Below are positions 33,795-35,359 of a stretch of DNA of 35,359 nt, piece after piece. The stretch is from the NCBI GenBank assembly GCA_947176295.1, contig CAMWQB010000016.1:1-35359 (forward strand). The letters are read 5' to 3'. Each line of letters starts with the position of its first letter. Positions within the stretch are counted from its first letter, which is position 1. The DNA is from an uncultured Porphyromonadaceae bacterium. GTDB lineage: Bacteria; Bacteroidota; Bacteroidia; Bacteroidales; Muribaculaceae. A model generated the notes under the pieces. It was given only the letters and a program-made list of their open reading frames with translations, made no database searches and was not told the DNA's origin. The position numbers and the translations under genes were made by a program.

Positions 33795-34790
33795 ATGAGC
33801 GACAACGTCAACATTCGCGAACTCAACGACCTCGTAGCCGGTAAGAGCGACTTTATCAAGCTGATAACGCACGGCATGGATCAGACCATCGTAGGTCAGA
33901 AACATCTGGTAGAATCCCTCCTGATTGCCATGCTTGCCAACGGGCACGTGCTTCTGGAAGGCGTTCCGGGCCTCGCCAAAACGCTGGCCATCAAAACACT
34001 CGCGCAGCTTATCGATGCAAAATACAGCCGCATCCAGTTCACGCCCGACCTTCTGCCTGCCGACGTTATAGGTACGATGGTCTACAGCGTGAAAAACGAG
34101 ACCTTCCAGGTGAAGAAGGGTCCGATTTTCGCCAACTTCGTGCTGGCGGACGAAATCAACCGCGCTCCGGCCAAGGTGCAGAGCTCTTTGCTCGAGGCCA
34201 TGCAGGAGCGCCAGGTAACGATCGGCGACAATACCTTCCCGCTTGACGAGCCTTTCCTCGTGATGGCAACACAGAACCCGGTGGAGCAGGAAGGCACCTA
34301 CCCTCTCCCCGAGGCACAGGTAGACCGTTTCCTGATGAAAGTTGTGATCGGCTATCCTTCGAAGTCGGAAGAGATGACCATCATCCGCCGGAACATCTCG
34401 AACGAAAAGAAGAAAATCCTGCCTGTAATCAAGCCTGAAGAGGTAATCGAGGCCCAGAAGATTGTGGACAAGATTTATCTCGACGAGAAAATCGAGCGTT
34501 ATATCGTGGACATCGTCTACGCCACGCGCACGCCGAAGGAATACGGGCTGAACGACCTGGAGCACTACATCAGCTTCGGGGCATCGCCGCGTGCGTCGAT
34601 CTCGCTTGCCCGTGCGGCTCGCGCTTATGCCTTCATCCACCAGAGGGGCTACGTAGTGCCGGAGGATGTGATTGCCGTGTGCCACGACGTGATGCGCCAC
34701 CGTATCGGCCTGACTTACGAAGCCGAGGCTAACAACGTGAGCACGGACATGATCATCACCGACATTCTCGACAAGGTGCAGGTGCCCTGA
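33795..34790 (+). CDS. MoxR-family AAA+ ATPase
   Basis: A 331-residue ATPase. Walker A is EGVPGLAKTL (55-64) with Lys62. Walker B is FVLADEINRA with Asp119 and Glu120, followed by the MoxR hallmark PAKVQSSLLEAMQERQVT. Sensor 1 is in VMATQNPVEQEGTYPLPEAQVDRF. The C-terminal lid has DLEHYISFGASPRASISLA. MoxR proteins act as chaperone-like ATPases for maturation of vWA-domain or membrane proteins and in stress tolerance. It is followed by a DUF58 gene, the usual start of a Bacteroidota bat-type operon. It has no Shine-Dalgarno-like site. Confidence 0.96.
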   Translation: MSDNVNIRELNDLVAGKSDFIKLITHGMDQTIVGQKHLVESLLIAMLANGHVLLEGVPGLAKTLAIKTLAQLIDAKYSRIQFTPDLLPADVIGTMVYSVKNETFQVKKGPIFANFVLADEINRAPAKVQSSLLEAMQERQVTIGDNTFPLDEPFLVMATQNPVEQEGTYPLPEAQVDRFLMKVVIGYPSKSEEMTIIRRNISNEKKKILPVIKPEEVIEAQKIVDKIYLDEKIERYIVDIVYATRTPKEYGLNDLEHYISFGASPRASISLARAARAYAFIHQRGYVVPEDVIAVCHDVMRHRIGLTYEAEANNVSTDMIITDILDKVQVP

Positions 34791-34853
34791 TGTCCATCGA
34801 CTGCGACAGGAAAAACAAGAACGAAATAATATTTTACAGCACAACAACAATAC

Positions 34854-35359
34854 GTGGATTCCAACGACCTCATAAAAAAAGTCCGCAAGATTGAAATCAA
34901 GACGCGCGGGCTCTCGCAGAACATCTTTGCCGGCGAGTATCACTCGGCCTTCAAAGGCCGCGGCATGAGCTTTGCGGAGGTGCGTGAATATCAATACGGC
35001 GACGACATCCGCGACATCGACTGGAATGTAACGGCGCGCCACAACAAACCCTACGTAAAAGTCTACGAGGAAGAGCGCGAGCTCACGGTGATGCTTCTTA
35101 TCGATGTGTCCGGCAGCCGCAACTTCGGGGCCGAGGGCCCTGAAAAGCGCCAGATGATAGCTGAAATCGCCGCGACCATTGCTTTCTCGGCCATTCAGAA
35201 CAACGACAAGGTGGGAGCTCTGTTTTTTTCCGATAAGGTGGAGAAATTCATTCCCCCCAAGAAAGGCCGGCGGCACATCCTGTTTCTGATCCGCGAGCTT
35301 CTCGACTTCAAGCCCGAGAGCACGGGAACGGATATAGCCCAGGCCGTGCGCTATGCGAC
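34854..35359 (+). CDS. DUF58 domain protein, 5' part (runs off window)
   Basis: A frame opens with GTG at 34854 and gives MDSNDLIKKVRKIEIKTRGL; it runs to the window end without a stop (168 codons). The block FKGRGMSFAEVREYQYGDDIRDIDWNVTARHNKPYVK is the DUF58 signature. Then VMLLIDVSGSRNFG is a vWA-like metal-binding DxSxS segment. No ATG lies upstream in frame, so GTG is the likely start, 63 bases after moxR. DUF58 proteins are paired with MoxR ATPases and are believed to take part in assembly or stress tolerance of envelope complexes. The pair begins an operon whose rest is outside the window. Confidence 0.9.
   Translation, partial: MDSNDLIKKVRKIEIKTRGLSQNIFAGEYHSAFKGRGMSFAEVREYQYGDDIRDIDWNVTARHNKPYVKVYEEERELTVMLLIDVSGSRNFGAEGPEKRQMIAEIAATIAFSAIQNNDKVGALFFSDKVEKFIPPKKGRRHILFLIRELLDFKPESTGTDIAQAVRYA

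Noticed and set aside
33783-35276. A 497-codon open frame antisense to moxR and the DUF58 gene
   Set aside because: It mirrors strongly conserved MoxR and DUF58 genes. The peptide is rich in His, Val and Arg, as expected from the reverse complement of GC-rich codons.

Overview
The window looks like the chromosome of a GC-rich member of the Bacteroidales (Bacteroidota). Evidence: recurrent Bacteroidota-type promoters (-33 TTG/TTTG, about 20 bases, -7 TAnnTTTG), no Shine-Dalgarno-like sites before most starts, and families typical of the phylum (DUF3127, glutamine synthetase III, HU-CCDC81/SPOR protein, DUF2520 protein, the GDP-fucose pair Gmd/Fcl). The family (Muribaculaceae-like, Rikenellaceae or other) cannot be fixed by reading alone. 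I see no insertion sequence, prophage, integron or CRISPR array; this is mostly dense core chromosome.

Layout. 1-468 (-): DUF3127 protein followed by the 5' end of proS. 621-3360 (+): HAD phosphatase, a two-helix small membrane protein, and lepA, closed by a perfect 14-bp-stem terminator. 3463-7134 (-): alpha/beta hydrolase, membrane-anchored MurF-like ligase, D-Ala-D-Ala ligase; the last two act consecutively in peptidoglycan precursor synthesis. 7261-13232 (+): nucleotide-sugar operon with UDP-glucose dehydrogenase, a PglE-like sugar aminotransferase, a HAD hydrolase, Gmd and Fcl, followed by a flavin reductase. 13242-18973 (-): DUF3737 beta-helix protein, PatB-type C-S lyase, MATE exporter and GH20 lipoprotein, overlapping or nearly so. 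19055-20835 (-): fluoride channel CrcB and a DcaP-like porin. 20954-25061 (-): glutamine synthetase III and a long, divergent PurF-like amidotransferase. 25418-29925 (+): initiator tRNA with its own promoter and terminator, then MATE exporter, FAD-dependent oxidoreductase and DUF2130 coiled-coil protein. 29914-33413 (-): HU-CCDC81/SPOR protein, nitroreductase, DUF2520 protein, KdsC-like phosphatase and Maf. 33795-end (+): MoxR ATPase and the start of a DUF58 protein.

The strongest candidate for something undescribed is the roughly 215-base leader of glnN-purF-like (25062-25278). It has a clear promoter, a structured 5' part, a possible antiterminator strand and a strong intrinsic terminator just before the glnN start. 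This suggests transcription attenuation, perhaps sensing nitrogen or glutamine, or else a short independent RNA. The second gene controlled by that leader is itself unusual: a PurF homologue about 130 residues longer than classical PurF, with a 7-residue propeptide and a Cys where classical PurF has its oxyanion-hole Asn. Other points worth a look are a membrane-anchored MurF, GTKG repeats in two places in Ddl, an SSB-like acidic tip on DUF3127, a predicted membrane-spanning HU/SPOR protein, and several promoters placed so close to the start codon that the mRNAs may be leaderless.
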